Below are positions 34,650 through 43,871 of a DNA stretch of 64,000 nt, piece by piece. The DNA is from an uncultured Chitinophagaceae bacterium. Lineage in GTDB: Bacteria; Bacteroidota; Bacteroidia; Chitinophagales; Chitinophagaceae. The translations under genes were made by a program, and so were the position numbers. The DNA is taken from assembly GCA_937907395.1 (NCBI GenBank), contig CALCII010000003.1:1-64000 (forward strand), written 5' to 3'. Below the pieces are notes generated by a model, which saw only the letters and a program-made list of their open reading frames with translations, made no database searches and had not been told where the DNA came from. Positions within the stretch are counted from its first letter, which is position 1. Each line of letters opens with the position of its first letter.

Positions 34650-36133
34650 ATGTATCGCTGCCACAGGGCACAAGAGATTTTAATGCAGAAGTGGTGCGCA
34701 AGCGTAATTACATCTTCAGTACCATCCGGAGCGTGTTTGAATTATATGGGTTTGAGCCTCTGGAAACGCCTGCCATGGAAAACCTGGAAACCCTGATGGG
34801 CAAATACGGAGAAGAAGGCGATAAACTGATTTTTAAAATATTGAATAATGGCGATTTAATAAAAGGAATCCCAATTAATGAATTATATAATAGCCATATT
34901 TCTTCTTTTGTTCAATTTATTAATTCTAACAATGAAATTCAAAGTAAGTTAGAAAATGAACTCAAATTATTAAACACAGATCAAGAGATAAAAAATAATG
35001 ACAACTTTAAGAAACTCATTAGAGATATATTTAAAGATTTTTTAAAAGATGTATATCTGACAAAAAGAGCTTTACGTTATGACCTCACCATCCCCTTTGC
35101 CCGTTATGTGGCCATGAACCACAACCAACTAACGATGCCGTTTAAACGCTACCAGGTGCAACCTGTGTGGCGTGCCGACCGCCCCCAGAAAGGCCGTTAC
35201 CGTGAGTTTTATCAATGTGATGCAGATGTGGTGGGCAGCCAGTCACTCCTCAACGAAGTGGAACTGGCAGGCATCTATGCTAACGTATTCAGCAAGCTGG
35301 GACTGAATGTGGAAATCAAAATCAACAACCGACGTATTCTTGCTGCTTTAGCTGAAGTATGTGGTGGAGCAGATAAAATGACGGATATCACAGTTGCTAT
35401 CGACAAGCTGGATAAAATAGGCATGGACAAAGTGAAAGAAGAGTTGGTACAACGTGGACTGAACAATAATCAAATAACTGTGATTGAAACATACCTGCTC
35501 ATCAACGGTAGTAATCACGAAAAATTACAAGCGATTCAAACATTGATCGGACATACAGAATCCGGCAAACGGGGGATTGAAGAAATTGAAACCTTACTCA
35601 GTTACCCGGTGAATACGGAAACGGCAACTGTAGTGGTTGATTTCACCCTTGCCCGTGGATTAAACTATTACACAGGCATCATCTTTGAAGTAAAAGCGAT
35701 TGGAGTTCAGATGGGCAGCATTGGAGGCGGAGGCCGCTACGATGACCTTACAGGTTTGTTTGGTGTACCCAATATTCCCGGTGTGGGGATTTCGTTTGGG
35801 GTTGACCGTATTTATGATGTCATGGAAGAACTGAAACTCTTCCCCCCTGCCATTCACCAGGGAACACAGGTTTTATTTTTTAACCTGGGCGATGCCGAAA
35901 GCCGGAAAGCCATGGAACTGATGCTGCAGTTACGTACAAAAAATATTTCATGTGAACTGTTTCACGAAGTGGCCAAAATGGATAAGCAGTTTAAATACGC
36001 CGAAAAGAAAAAAATCAACACAGTGATCATCATCGGCGCCAACGAATTGCAAAACGGCACCTGCAATGTAAAATACCTGGCAACAGGAGAACAGGTAAGC
36101 ATCCGGCTGGAAGAATTATCCGATCGATTCTGA
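34637..36133 (+). CDS. hisS: histidine--tRNA ligase with an AT-rich insertion
   Basis: 498 residues, class II synthetase that charges tRNA-His. Motif 1 begins PQGTRDFN, motif 2 holds PVWRADRPQKGRYREFYQCDADVVG, the histidine loop is ARGLNYYTGIIFEV, and motif 3 is GGGGRYDDLTGLFG and GVGISFGVDRI. Between KILNNGD (about residue 72) and ALRYDL (about 145) there is a Lys/Asn/Ile-rich stretch of about 70 residues where about 30 are usual. The DNA there (34861-35040) is only about 21% G+C by my count. The frame is kept, so the enzyme is probably active. Confidence 0.97.
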   Translation: MAKVNVSLPQGTRDFNAEVVRKRNYIFSTIRSVFELYGFEPLETPAMENLETLMGKYGEEGDKLIFKILNNGDLIKGIPINELYNSHISSFVQFINSNNEIQSKLENELKLLNTDQEIKNNDNFKKLIRDIFKDFLKDVYLTKRALRYDLTIPFARYVAMNHNQLTMPFKRYQVQPVWRADRPQKGRYREFYQCDADVVGSQSLLNEVELAGIYANVFSKLGLNVEIKINNRRILAALAEVCGGADKMTDITVAIDKLDKIGMDKVKEELVQRGLNNNQITVIETYLLINGSNHEKLQAIQTLIGHTESGKRGIEEIETLLSYPVNTETATVVVDFTLARGLNYYTGIIFEVKAIGVQMGSIGGGGRYDDLTGLFGVPNIPGVGISFGVDRIYDVMEELKLFPPAIHQGTQVLFFNLGDAESRKAMELMLQLRTKNISCELFHEVAKMDKQFKYAEKKKINTVIIIGANELQNGTCNVKYLATGEQVSIRLEELSDRF

Positions 36134-36211
36134 TTCATTTCTTTCACTGATCCATTTTGAAAAGCTTGTATGTAATTTCAACCCAAACCGCATCTATTTA
36201 AAAAATAATAT

Positions 36212-36694
36212 ATGAACAGGATCTTTTTACTCGCCGTTGTTTTCTTTCTTTCTGCTTCTGCATTTGCACAAACAGCACCCGTAAAGAAAGTATATGCGTT
36301 TGAAGCAAAAACAAAAGAAACAGATACCAATGTAGAGCCCGATACTGTAAAATCATATCCTTATCGCATTTTCCTTGCAGTAGATCCGGCAAAAAAAATT
36401 GAAGTGGCTACCGTTTGGATTGGTACGGATTATTACCTGTTCAAAACAAAGAACCTGCCTAACAAACCTGTGATGGCCGACAAATCTGTTTACGGTAAAA
36501 AAACACTGGTACCTTCCACACGAAACAAACTCATTGAACTGGTATTAGTTTATAAACGAGTTCCCTCTCCACGTCCCGGCAGAGAACTGGTTCGTTATCT
36601 TTCCAAAAATGAAGTGGTGATCAGCTATACCTGCAAAGGGGTTCGCTATTATGCAACTGCGGCAACAGTAACAGAGTTGGTTCCAAAAAATTAA
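36212..36694 (+). CDS. secreted protein of unknown function
   Basis: 160 residues with a clear signal peptide (1-20, ASAFAQ). The mature part is mixed beta/charged (KVYAFEAKTKETDTNVEPD..., LVPSTRNKLIELVLVYKR), with no family I recognise. It is convergent with the thiolase gene: their stop codons overlap within TTAA at 36691-36694. Confidence 0.65.
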   Translation: MNRIFLLAVVFFLSASAFAQTAPVKKVYAFEAKTKETDTNVEPDTVKSYPYRIFLAVDPAKKIEVATVWIGTDYYLFKTKNLPNKPVMADKSVYGKKTLVPSTRNKLIELVLVYKRVPSPRPGRELVRYLSKNEVVISYTCKGVRYYATAATVTELVPKN

Positions 36695-37887
36695 GAAAGC
36701 CCTTCGTAAATAACCGCTGCGCCTTGTCCCACTCCCACACACATGGTGGCAAGTCCGTACCGGCTTTTTCTGCGTTTCATTTCATGCAGTAATGTGGTGG
36801 AAATGCGAACACCACTGCAACCCAATGGATGTCCTAACGCAATGGCACCTCCATTTACATTTACCTTTTGAATATCCAGTCCCAGTTCGTGAATACAGGC
36901 AATGCTCTGTGAAGCAAATGCCTCATTTAATTCAATCAAATCCAGATCGGCTACGGTTATCCCTGCCCTTTGTAATGCTTTTTGTGTGGCAGGTACCGGA
37001 CCAATGCCCATAATGGAAGGATCAACACCGGCAACCGCCATACTTTTAATTTGGGCTACAGGCGACAGGTTGTATTTCTTCACTGCTTCCTCACCGGCCA
37101 GCAACATAGCTGCAGCACCATCGTTGATACCGCTGGAATTTCCGGCAGTAACCGTTCCTTCTTTTGCGAAAGCGGGTTTCAGTTTGGCTAATTGTTCAAT
37201 GGATGTTTTACGTGGATGTTCATCATGCAAGACCACCACCGCTTCTTTTCCCTGCAGGGCATCAATCGGAATCAATTCATCATGCCATTTTCCCTGTGCC
37301 AGTGCTGCTGCATATTTTTCCTGGCTTCCCACAGCAAATTCATCCTGTGCATGTCGTGAGATTTGCCATTGATTGGCCACATTCTCGGCCGTTTCGCCCA
37401 TTGAATAGGGATGATATAAATCGGAGAGGCGTGGGTTGATAAAACGCCACCCTAAGGTAGTATCGTAGAGTTCAGTTTTGCGTCCATAAGCTTCCTGTTG
37501 CTTGGGCATCACAAACGGTGCCCGGCTCATGCTTTCCACCCCACAAGCCACATACAAATCGCCATCTCCCTGCGCAATAGCCCTCGACGCATCCATGATC
37601 GCCTGTAATCCACTGGCACATAAGCGGTTGACAGTTGTTCCGGCCACTGTTACCGGCAATCCGGACAGTAATGCCGCCATCCGTGCCACATTGCGGTTGT
37701 CTTCTCCGCTCTGGTTGGCCGCCCCGGCAATCACGTCTTCAATTGCGTTCACATCAATCCGGGAATTCCGGTGCAGGAGCGCTTTAATGGTTTGAGCCAG
37801 CAGGTCATCGGGACGAACCGATGCCAATGCTCCCCCGTATTTTCCAATGGGAGTGCGCAAACAATCGATAATATAAACAGGCTTCAT
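36691..37887 (-). CDS. acetyl-CoA C-acyltransferase (thiolase)
   Basis: 398 residues. Thiolase catalytic residues are all visible: Cys90 in NRLCASGLQAIMDA, His353 in NGGAIALGHPLG and Cys383 in TMCVGVGQGAAV. It cleaves 3-ketoacyl-CoA in fatty-acid beta-oxidation or makes acetoacetyl-CoA. No other beta-oxidation gene is adjacent. The ATG at 37885-37887 (MKPVYIID) is the conserved start. A TACATTTG box lies 17 bases upstream. Confidence 0.95.
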   Translation of the reverse strand: MKPVYIIDCLRTPIGKYGGALASVRPDDLLAQTIKALLHRNSRIDVNAIEDVIAGAANQSGEDNRNVARMAALLSGLPVTVAGTTVNRLCASGLQAIMDASRAIAQGDGDLYVACGVESMSRAPFVMPKQQEAYGRKTELYDTTLGWRFINPRLSDLYHPYSMGETAENVANQWQISRHAQDEFAVGSQEKYAAALAQGKWHDELIPIDALQGKEAVVVLHDEHPRKTSIEQLAKLKPAFAKEGTVTAGNSSGINDGAAAMLLAGEEAVKKYNLSPVAQIKSMAVAGVDPSIMGIGPVPATQKALQRAGITVADLDLIELNEAFASQSIACIHELGLDIQKVNVNGGAIALGHPLGCSGVRISTTLLHEMKRRKSRYGLATMCVGVGQGAAVIYEGLS

Positions 37888-37904
37888 AATGCAGGTATTC
37901 GGTT

Positions 37905-37912
37905 CAAATGTA
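37905..37912 (-). promoter_or_regulatory. -7 box of the thiolase gene
   Basis: Minus strand TACATTTG, 17 bases before the ATG at 37887. The divergent rlmN promoter would lie at 37943-37950 (TACCTTTA, one mismatch), five bases before the rlmN ATG. Confidence 0.5.
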
Positions 37913-37955
37913 AACAACTCGGCGCAATCGGTTAATGCTTTGTACCTTTACCGCT

Positions 37956-39020
37956 ATGAAAGTAGCGAACGAGCGAAACATCCGCCACTTAAGTCTTGAA
38001 GAAATCAACGAATTCTTTCAAAGCATTGGCGAACCGAAATTCAGGGCAAAACAGGTATATGAATGGTTGTGGCAGAAACATGCCCACAGTTTTGCCGATA
38101 TGACCAACCTCAGTAAAGATCTCCGGCAGAAATTGGGCGAACAGTTCAGCTTACCTGCACTTACCATCGATGCCACCCAGTACTCAGCTGATGGAACGGT
38201 GAAGTCGAGGTTCCGCACACATGAAGGCCACTTGGTGGAAGGAGTGTTGATTCCCACGGAAGACCGCAAGACCGCCTGTGTTTCCTCACAGATCGGTTGC
38301 TCCCTCAGTTGTAAATTCTGTGCCACCGGTTATATCGACCGCAAACGCAATCTCACCTTCGATGAAATTTATGATCAAGTAGTGTTGATCAACCAGCAGA
38401 GCGAACGGGTGCATAATAAAAAGCTTTCCAACATTGTGTTCATGGGTATGGGTGAACCCCTGCTCAATTACAAGAATGTATTGAAGGCCATCGATCGTAT
38501 TACCTCTCCAGATGGACTGGGCATGAGTGCAAGACGTATCACTGTTTCTACTGCCGGTGTGGCCAAACAGATCAAACAACTGGGCGATGATGAAGTGCGT
38601 TTCAAACTGGCATTGTCTTTACATGCAGCCAATGATCAGAAACGTCATGAAATTATGCCGATCAATGACACCAATGATATCAAATCGTTGATTGAAGCGC
38701 TTAACTATTTCTATAAGAAAACAGGAAACGAAATCACATTTGAATACATCCTGTTTAAAGATTTCAATGACAGTCTGAAAGATGCCGATGAACTCATCAA
38801 GATCTACCGGCAGGTTCCGGCTGATCTTATCAATATCATTGAATACAATCCGATTGACCGGGCACGATTCCAGAAGCCGGATGAAAAAGTAACCAGCCAG
38901 TTTATGGCTTACCTGGAAAAAAACAGGGTGAATGCACGGTTACGCAAGAGCAGAGGAAAAGATATTGATGCCGCATGCGGACAATTAGCGAATAAAGAGG
39001 TTTTAAGTGATAAGTTATAA
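37956..39020 (+). CDS. rlmN: 23S rRNA/tRNA adenine-C2 methyltransferase RlmN
   Basis: 354 residues of the radical-SAM family. The CxxxCxxC cluster motif is CSLSCKFC (Cys115, 119, 122). GMGEPLLNY and the C-terminal ARLRKSRGKDIDAACGQL, with the second catalytic cysteine, are present. It methylates A2503 of 23S rRNA and A37 of some tRNAs. The conserved start (MKVANERNIRHLS) is the ATG at 37956. A self-complementary spacer follows the gene. Confidence 0.97.
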   Translation: MKVANERNIRHLSLEEINEFFQSIGEPKFRAKQVYEWLWQKHAHSFADMTNLSKDLRQKLGEQFSLPALTIDATQYSADGTVKSRFRTHEGHLVEGVLIPTEDRKTACVSSQIGCSLSCKFCATGYIDRKRNLTFDEIYDQVVLINQQSERVHNKKLSNIVFMGMGEPLLNYKNVLKAIDRITSPDGLGMSARRITVSTAGVAKQIKQLGDDEVRFKLALSLHAANDQKRHEIMPINDTNDIKSLIEALNYFYKKTGNEITFEYILFKDFNDSLKDADELIKIYRQVPADLINIIEYNPIDRARFQKPDEKVTSQFMAYLEKNRVNARLRKSRGKDIDAACGQLANKEVLSDKL

Positions 39021-39069
39021 GTAATAAGTGAAAACGAATCTTCACTATTTCTTGTCTTATAACTTATAA
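39010..39069. repeat. imperfect inverted repeat after rlmN
   Basis: Arms 39010-39032 and 39041-39069 built of ATAAGTTATAAG and AAGTGAA and their complements fold into a long interrupted hairpin; further ATAACTT words follow to 39085. No T-run is present. Similar in style to the nuo spacers. Confidence 0.55.
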
Positions 39070-39122
39070 CCTATAACTTCTAACTTAATAACTCCTGTTG
39101 CAAAACAGCAAAACAAACAAAC

Positions 39123-40145
39123 ATGACAAGAAACAACTTCGGGAAATTTGCAGGTCAGAAGACTAATGCCCAGAAAAAAGAAGAAATCCGCCAGGAAAAA
39201 CGTAAAGCCCGTGCAGAAAAGAATGCCTACTTCGAACAGAAGAAAGCAGAATCAACCAAGAAAAGAAAAGAAACATCTGATCGCCCTGTTGCCAAAGGCA
39301 AACAGGTGATTACCCGTGGTGAAAAACCATCGGCAACTGTTAAACCACCTGTTACTTTCAAGCGTGAGGCTTCCATTTCAGAAATGCCACTTAACAAATA
39401 CATTGCTCATTGTGGTGTGTGCAGCAGAAGAGATGCTGTGGAGCTGATCAAAGATGAACAAGTGAAAGTGAACGGAACGGTTATTACAGAGCCCGGACAT
39501 AAAGTAACTGACAAGGATGAAGTGAAAGTAAACGGCAAACGCATTTTCATTCAGAAAGAACTGGTATACATCCTGCTCAACAAACCCAAAGATTATATCA
39601 CCACATCCGATGATCCACAAGGAAGAAAAACCGTGATGGACCTGATCAAGGGTGTGACTGATCAACGGATTTATCCCATTGGTCGTTTGGACAGAAACAC
39701 TACCGGTGTGTTGTTGTTAACCAATGATGGAGAACTCACACAAAAATTATCGCATCCCAGTTTCCAGATTAAGAAAGTGTATGAAGTAACACTGGATCGC
39801 CCTCTGGAAAAAGCAGATTTTCAAAAACTGATGGCAGGTGTAACACTCGAAGATGGTTTCGTTGCACCAGATGCATTAGGCTATGCTGACTCAAAAGATA
39901 AAAAAATTGTGGGCATTGAAATTCACAGCGGTCGCAACCGCATTGTGCGAAGAATGTTTGAGCACCTGGGATATGATGTGCGCAACCTCGACCGTGTATT
40001 GTTTGCCAATCTTACCAAAAAGAATGTAGACCGTGGCAAATGGCGTTTTCTGAACGAGAAAGAAGTTCGCCTGTTGAAATACCTCAACAAATCATTTGTA
40101 AAAAAGAAAGAAGAGAAAAAAGCAAATAACAGGAATGAAGAATAA
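39123..40145 (+). CDS. RsuA/RluB-family pseudouridine synthase
   Basis: 340 residues. A highly basic, low-complexity N-terminus (1-80, many K, R and E) precedes an S4 RNA-binding domain (about 88-135, LNKYIAHCGVCSRRDAVELI) and the catalytic domain with GRLDRNTTGVLLLTNDG (catalytic Asp190). It isomerises a uridine in rRNA; RluB- or RluF-like activity is likely but the exact site cannot be read. It overlaps the next gene by 11 bases. Confidence 0.94.
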   Translation: MTRNNFGKFAGQKTNAQKKEEIRQEKRKARAEKNAYFEQKKAESTKKRKETSDRPVAKGKQVITRGEKPSATVKPPVTFKREASISEMPLNKYIAHCGVCSRRDAVELIKDEQVKVNGTVITEPGHKVTDKDEVKVNGKRIFIQKELVYILLNKPKDYITTSDDPQGRKTVMDLIKGVTDQRIYPIGRLDRNTTGVLLLTNDGELTQKLSHPSFQIKKVYEVTLDRPLEKADFQKLMAGVTLEDGFVAPDALGYADSKDKKIVGIEIHSGRNRIVRRMFEHLGYDVRNLDRVLFANLTKKNVDRGKWRFLNEKEVRLLKYLNKSFVKKKEEKKANNRNEE

Positions 40146-40857
40146 GATTGATGTGATTGCCGAAACAGATCACTGGATTGCACTCAACAAACCATCCGGC
40201 CTGCTTTCTATTCCCGATCGTGAACAAAGTGAACCATCACTGAAAGATTGGTTGAATGAGAAGTATGGCAAAGTATATATTGTACACCGCTTGGATAAAT
40301 TCACCAGCGGACTCATTTTGTTTGCAAAAGATGAAGCCACGCATAAATTCCTGTCGCAGCAATTTGAGAACAGGACGGTTGAAAAATATTACCTCGGACT
40401 TGTAAATGGAATTCCTGTCAGCGAAGAAGGTTCTGTGGATGCAGCGATTATGGAACACCCGGTAAAAAAATCCACTTATATCACCCATCAAAAAGGAAAA
40501 GCTTCTCTTACAGATTATAAATTACTGGAAAGTTTCGGACTCTACAGCTGGATGCAATTTCAGATTCACACAGGGCGTACCCACCAGATCCGTGTGCACA
40601 TGAAACATATCGGCCACCCCATTGTATGTGATGATGTTTATGGAACAGGCGAACCGGTATTACTATCATCGATCAAGCGCAAGAAATTCAAATTGTCAAA
40701 AGATGCCGAAGAGGAACGTCCGCTCCTGAGCCGACTTGCCCTGCATGCCTGGAAGCTGAAATTTCAGGATGCCGATGGTTCCACTGTGGAATTAGAAGCC
40801 CCGCTTTCGAAAGACCTGAGAGCCTTACTGCAACAGTTTGGCAAGTGGATCAAATAA
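40135..40857 (+). CDS. RluA-family pseudouridine synthase
   Basis: 240 residues without an S4 domain. It starts with WIALNKPSGLLSIPDR, then YIVHRLDKFTSGLILFAK (catalytic Asp54) and FQIHTGRTHQIRVHMKHIGHPIVCDDVYG. It probably modifies rRNA or tRNA; the target is not determined. Overlapping translation with the previous gene suggests a two-enzyme operon. It ends 2 bases before the convergent dinB stop. Confidence 0.94.
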   Translation: MKNKIDVIAETDHWIALNKPSGLLSIPDREQSEPSLKDWLNEKYGKVYIVHRLDKFTSGLILFAKDEATHKFLSQQFENRTVEKYYLGLVNGIPVSEEGSVDAAIMEHPVKKSTYITHQKGKASLTDYKLLESFGLYSWMQFQIHTGRTHQIRVHMKHIGHPIVCDDVYGTGEPVLLSSIKRKKFKLSKDAEEERPLLSRLALHAWKLKFQDADGSTVELEAPLSKDLRALLQQFGKWIK

Positions 40858-40859
40858 GA

Positions 40860-42044
40860 TCAGGAAGCATCCGGAAGATCATCTTCACTTCTTCTGGGTT
40901 TAACAGTTCGTCCTTTGGTAAGTAATTTTTTCCCAAACCGGTCTTTCACTGCATCGATAGCTTTATAGAGATCATTCTTCTTTTGTACATCCTGGAAGAG
41001 ATTGGTTTGAGATGCTTCATCGGTTAATTCGCTCAGCTTTACACCCAGTAGCCTGACCGGTTGTCCTTTCCTGTACAACTGATGAAACAAATCCTTGGCA
41101 TGTGCAATCAGTTCATCATCATAAAAGGTATACGGTATAGTGGTTTGCCGTTGTTGTGTTTCAAAACTGGGATAACGGATTTTCACAGAAATACAACCGG
41201 CCATCTTATTATCGTGCCGCAGCTCATGTGCAATTTTTTCGGTAAGTCGGACAATCTCTGATTCCAGGAAAACAATGTCTGTTTTGTTTTCATGGAATGT
41301 ATTTTCACTGGAGATGGATTTGGACTCATGGTACTCGTGTACTTTACCGGAGCTGATACCCTGTGCCCTTCGCCACAAATCCTTTCCATGTTTGCCAAAA
41401 TGTTGTTCCAGTAAAACGGGGTTGGTTTGCTGCAGTTCACCTATGGTTTCAATGCCCAGGTCCAGCAAGCGGTGATACATCTGTTCCCCTACGCCGGGAA
41501 TTTTATTGACCTTCAGCGGCGCCAGAAAATCTTTTTCCCCTCCGAAGGGAACAAAAATATAATTGTTGGGCTTTGCCTGGTCAGTGGCAATTTTGGCCAC
41601 CAGTTTGTTTGAAGCCATAGCAAAGGAAATTGGCAATTTTGTCTGCTCAATAATTTCCTGCCGCAGATCAATGGTCCATTGCAACGGATCAAAGAAACGA
41701 TCCATACCTGTGAGATCAATATAAAACTCATCAATCGAAGCTTTTTCAAACAGTGGTGCTTTGGCAGCTATGATATCAGTAACCCAGCGGGAGTAACGGC
41801 TGTAATCGCCACGTGTACCCTGTAATACAATGGCATGCGGACAAAGCTTCATGGCCTGTGCCATTGGCATACCACTGTGAACACCAAACACTCTCGTTTC
41901 ATAACTGCAGGTGCTTACCACACCCCGTTCTTTAGTGCCGCCCACAATCACCGGTTGTCCAATGAGAGAAGGTTCATTTAACCGCTCCACCGATACAAAG
42001 AATGTATCCAGGTCAAAATGTGCTATAATGGTTTGATTTGCCAA
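40860..42044 (-). CDS. dinB: DNA polymerase IV (Y family)
   Basis: 394 residues. The Y-family catalytic site is intact: HFDLDTFFVSVER (Asp11) and ASIDEFYIDLTG (Asp105, Glu106). The thumb and little finger follow, with a basic C-terminus (GRTVKPRRSED). It does translesion synthesis. The start is a TTG (42042-42044); no ATG occurs upstream in frame. Its -7 box (42081-42088) overlaps symmetrically with that of the divergent lipoprotein gene. Confidence 0.95.
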   Translation of the reverse strand: MANQTIIAHFDLDTFFVSVERLNEPSLIGQPVIVGGTKERGVVSTCSYETRVFGVHSGMPMAQAMKLCPHAIVLQGTRGDYSRYSRWVTDIIAAKAPLFEKASIDEFYIDLTGMDRFFDPLQWTIDLRQEIIEQTKLPISFAMASNKLVAKIATDQAKPNNYIFVPFGGEKDFLAPLKVNKIPGVGEQMYHRLLDLGIETIGELQQTNPVLLEQHFGKHGKDLWRRAQGISSGKVHEYHESKSISSENTFHENKTDIVFLESEIVRLTEKIAHELRHDNKMAGCISVKIRYPSFETQQRQTTIPYTFYDDELIAHAKDLFHQLYRKGQPVRLLGVKLSELTDEASQTNLFQDVQKKNDLYKAIDAVKDRFGKKLLTKGRTVKPRRSEDDLPDAS

Positions 42045-42070
42045 TGAAAGAAATGAAACTTAAAACTACT

Positions 42071-42088
42071 TAGATTTGTACAAAGCTA
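42071..42088. promoter_or_regulatory. symmetric divergent -7 boxes for dinB and the lipoprotein gene
   Basis: TAGATTTG (42071-42078, plus) and, on the minus strand, TAGCTTTG (42088-42081) lie head to head as TAGATTTGTACAAAGCTA, an 18-base palindrome with one mismatched pair. Both match TAnnTTTG. No good TTTG is found 19-21 bases upstream of either. Confidence 0.55.
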
Positions 42089-42094
42089 TCAATT

Positions 42095-42721
42095 ATGCGA
42101 CTCCTGCGTCTTTCTTCAGCTCTGCTTGCTGTCTCTTTCTTTGCCGTTTCCTGCATGAAAGAGAAATCTTTTTCAAGCACCGGCAATACAGGTAACTCAG
42201 GCAATACCAACACGTCTAAATCAATTGTGGGCAACTGGAAATTTGTTTCTATAGCGGGAAGTACAGCAGCCAATGTGGAATTGAAAGATGGTACAGATGT
42301 TATGAAGATGCTTACATTACTCACCTTCTCTTCATCAAACCCTACAGGTGTTTATAAAATCACTTCAACACAAATGTCTGGTGAAAATGTTGGTTATACA
42401 TACATAGGAACCAGCAAGGTGACTGCTTATATGAATAACGAACTGCTCAGCGATATTTCGCAACCTGTTAATTCTACCATTGCAGGTTATAATTCAAGTT
42501 CCAATTACCGGCTTTTTGGAACTGATTCCATTTATTTTGATACGAATACTGCAGGAGGCCCCGGAACTGCTGCTGTTCCCATTGGAGGACGATACAAGCT
42601 GGATGGGACGAAACTTACTTTTACTTTTAATACAAGTACAACTGAAACTGTAGATGTAGGAGGTATTCCTGCCAAGCAAACAATGATTATCAAGACAACC
42701 GTTCTGCTTGAAAAGCAATAA
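42095..42721 (+). CDS. putative lipoprotein
   Basis: 208 residues with a lipoprotein signal (LLAVSFFAVSC, Cys about 20). After a Ser/Gly/Asn-rich linker comes a lipocalin-like pattern (SIVGNWKFVSIAGS..., YKLDGTKLTFTFNTS), as in many Bacteroidota lipocalin/META-like lipoproteins. Function unknown. It is divergent from dinB and convergent with rimM. Confidence 0.75.
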   Translation: MRLLRLSSALLAVSFFAVSCMKEKSFSSTGNTGNSGNTNTSKSIVGNWKFVSIAGSTAANVELKDGTDVMKMLTLLTFSSSNPTGVYKITSTQMSGENVGYTYIGTSKVTAYMNNELLSDISQPVNSTIAGYNSSSNYRLFGTDSIYFDTNTAGGPGTAAVPIGGRYKLDGTKLTFTFNTSTTETVDVGGIPAKQTMIIKTTVLLEKQ

Positions 42722-42740
42722 AGTTTGTACACGAAAGAGT

Positions 42741-43259
42741 TCAGTCAAGATAGATTTCCAATAAACCTTCCGGTAATTCCACTATCACCTCTTTCTTTTT
42801 ATGATTCACACCACGGATGGTTTCTTCATGCAAGGGAATCAATGCTTCTTTTCCCTTTATCTCCAGCTTACAAAGTATTTGCAGCGGTTGTTCAATCACT
42901 TCCTGAATCACACCTAATTCATCATCGCCATCAAACATGGTATAACCAATCAAAGAAATAGGAGCCGATTTCCCGGCGTGCTTTTTAAAATCATCTTCCC
43001 GCAACCATACTTTCTTGGCAGCAATTTTCTGAGCGGCTTCTTTGGTTGTAAATCCGTCAATGGTTAGATATACTTCAGATTCACTTTTTGCTTTGGCAGC
43101 GGTAATGAAGAATGGAAGAAACTTGTCTTTTGATTCTTCAATGAACAGTACTTCCAATCCTTTTAAAGCTGTTTTCTTTCCCAGGTTGTGACGAAGAATC
43201 ACTTGTCCGGCTAAGCCAAAAGTGCCCACGATTTGTCCAATGCTGAAGTACTGTTCCAT
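42741..43259 (-). CDS. rimM: 16S rRNA processing protein RimM
   Basis: 172 residues with the N-terminal RimM domain (YFSIGQIVGTFGLAGQVILRHNLG) and PRC-barrel C-terminal domain (ELGVIQEVIEQPLQILCKLEIKGKEALIPLHEE). It helps mature the 30S head by binding uS19. It follows rpsP but has its own TATATTTG box four bases before the ATG, and a hairpin separates the two genes. Confidence 0.95.
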   Translation of the reverse strand: MEQYFSIGQIVGTFGLAGQVILRHNLGKKTALKGLEVLFIEESKDKFLPFFITAAKAKSESEVYLTIDGFTTKEAAQKIAAKKVWLREDDFKKHAGKSAPISLIGYTMFDGDDELGVIQEVIEQPLQILCKLEIKGKEALIPLHEETIRGVNHKKKEVIVELPEGLLEIYLD

Positions 43260-43263
43260 AGCG

Positions 43264-43271
43264 CAAATATA
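43264..43271 (-). promoter_or_regulatory. -7 box of rimM, leaderless arrangement
   Basis: Minus strand TATATTTG, then CGCT and the rimM ATG. It matches TAnnTTTG. Confidence 0.5.
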
Positions 43272-43309
43272 AATGGCTGATGATGTAGATTTTGATAGTG
43301 CCGGTAAAT

Positions 43310-43333
43310 AAAAAATCCCCCGGAAACGGAGGA
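43310..43333 (-). terminator. hairpin and T-run between rpsP and rimM
   Basis: TCCCCCG, loop GAAA, CGGAGGA (one mismatch), followed on the minus strand by TTTTTT. It lies 25 bases after the rpsP stop and could end or attenuate the rpsP message. Confidence 0.65.
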
Positions 43334-43357
43334 CTTTCTATGAAAAGCAATTGACTA

Positions 43358-43819
43358 TTACTCTCCCTGGGGTGCTTCTTCACCACCTTCCTGCCTGCGT
43401 GGGGCGGGACGGCGTTGATATCCACCACCTGAACGTCTGTTGAAACGTGCACGGCGGGCTTCATCCTGCTTTTTCTTTTCAGCAGCTTCATGCTCATTAT
43501 GCCATGACTGGAATTTTTCCATAGCAGTAGCCTGATCAAACAAACCAAGGCTAACACCACGTAACAGGTGTTTCAGGTATAACACACCTTTGTTGGAGAG
43601 GATTTTACGTACTGTATCAGTAGGCTGAGCACCTTTGTGTAACCATTCCAGCGCTTTCTGGCGGTCAATTTGTACAACAGCAGGTTCTGTTACAGGGTTG
43701 TAAGTACCAATTTTCTGAATGAATTTACCATCTCTGGGCGATCTTGCGTCTGCCACTACGATGAAATAGAAAGGTCTTTTCTTAGACCCATGTCTTTGAA
43801 GTCGGATTTTTACGGGCAT
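43358..43819 (-). CDS. rpsP: 30S ribosomal protein bS16 with C-terminal extension
   Basis: 153 residues. The bS16 core (MPVKIRLQRHGSKKRPFYFIVVADARSPRDG to about residue 85) is followed by a long tail rich in Lys, Arg, Gly and Glu (about 100-153), common in Bacteroidota bS16. The start is the ATG at 43817-43819; 24 extra upstream codons include the promoter and are not real. A TTGG-N19-TATATTTG promoter is at 43872-43902. Confidence 0.96.
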   Translation of the reverse strand: MPVKIRLQRHGSKKRPFYFIVVADARSPRDGKFIQKIGTYNPVTEPAVVQIDRQKALEWLHKGAQPTDTVRKILSNKGVLYLKHLLRGVSLGLFDQATAMEKFQSWHNEHEAAEKKKQDEARRARFNRRSGGGYQRRPAPRRQEGGEEAPQGE

Positions 43820-43871
43820 CGTAAATTGAAATTTAAATGCGTTAACAATTAGGTTATCTAAAATAGGGCTG

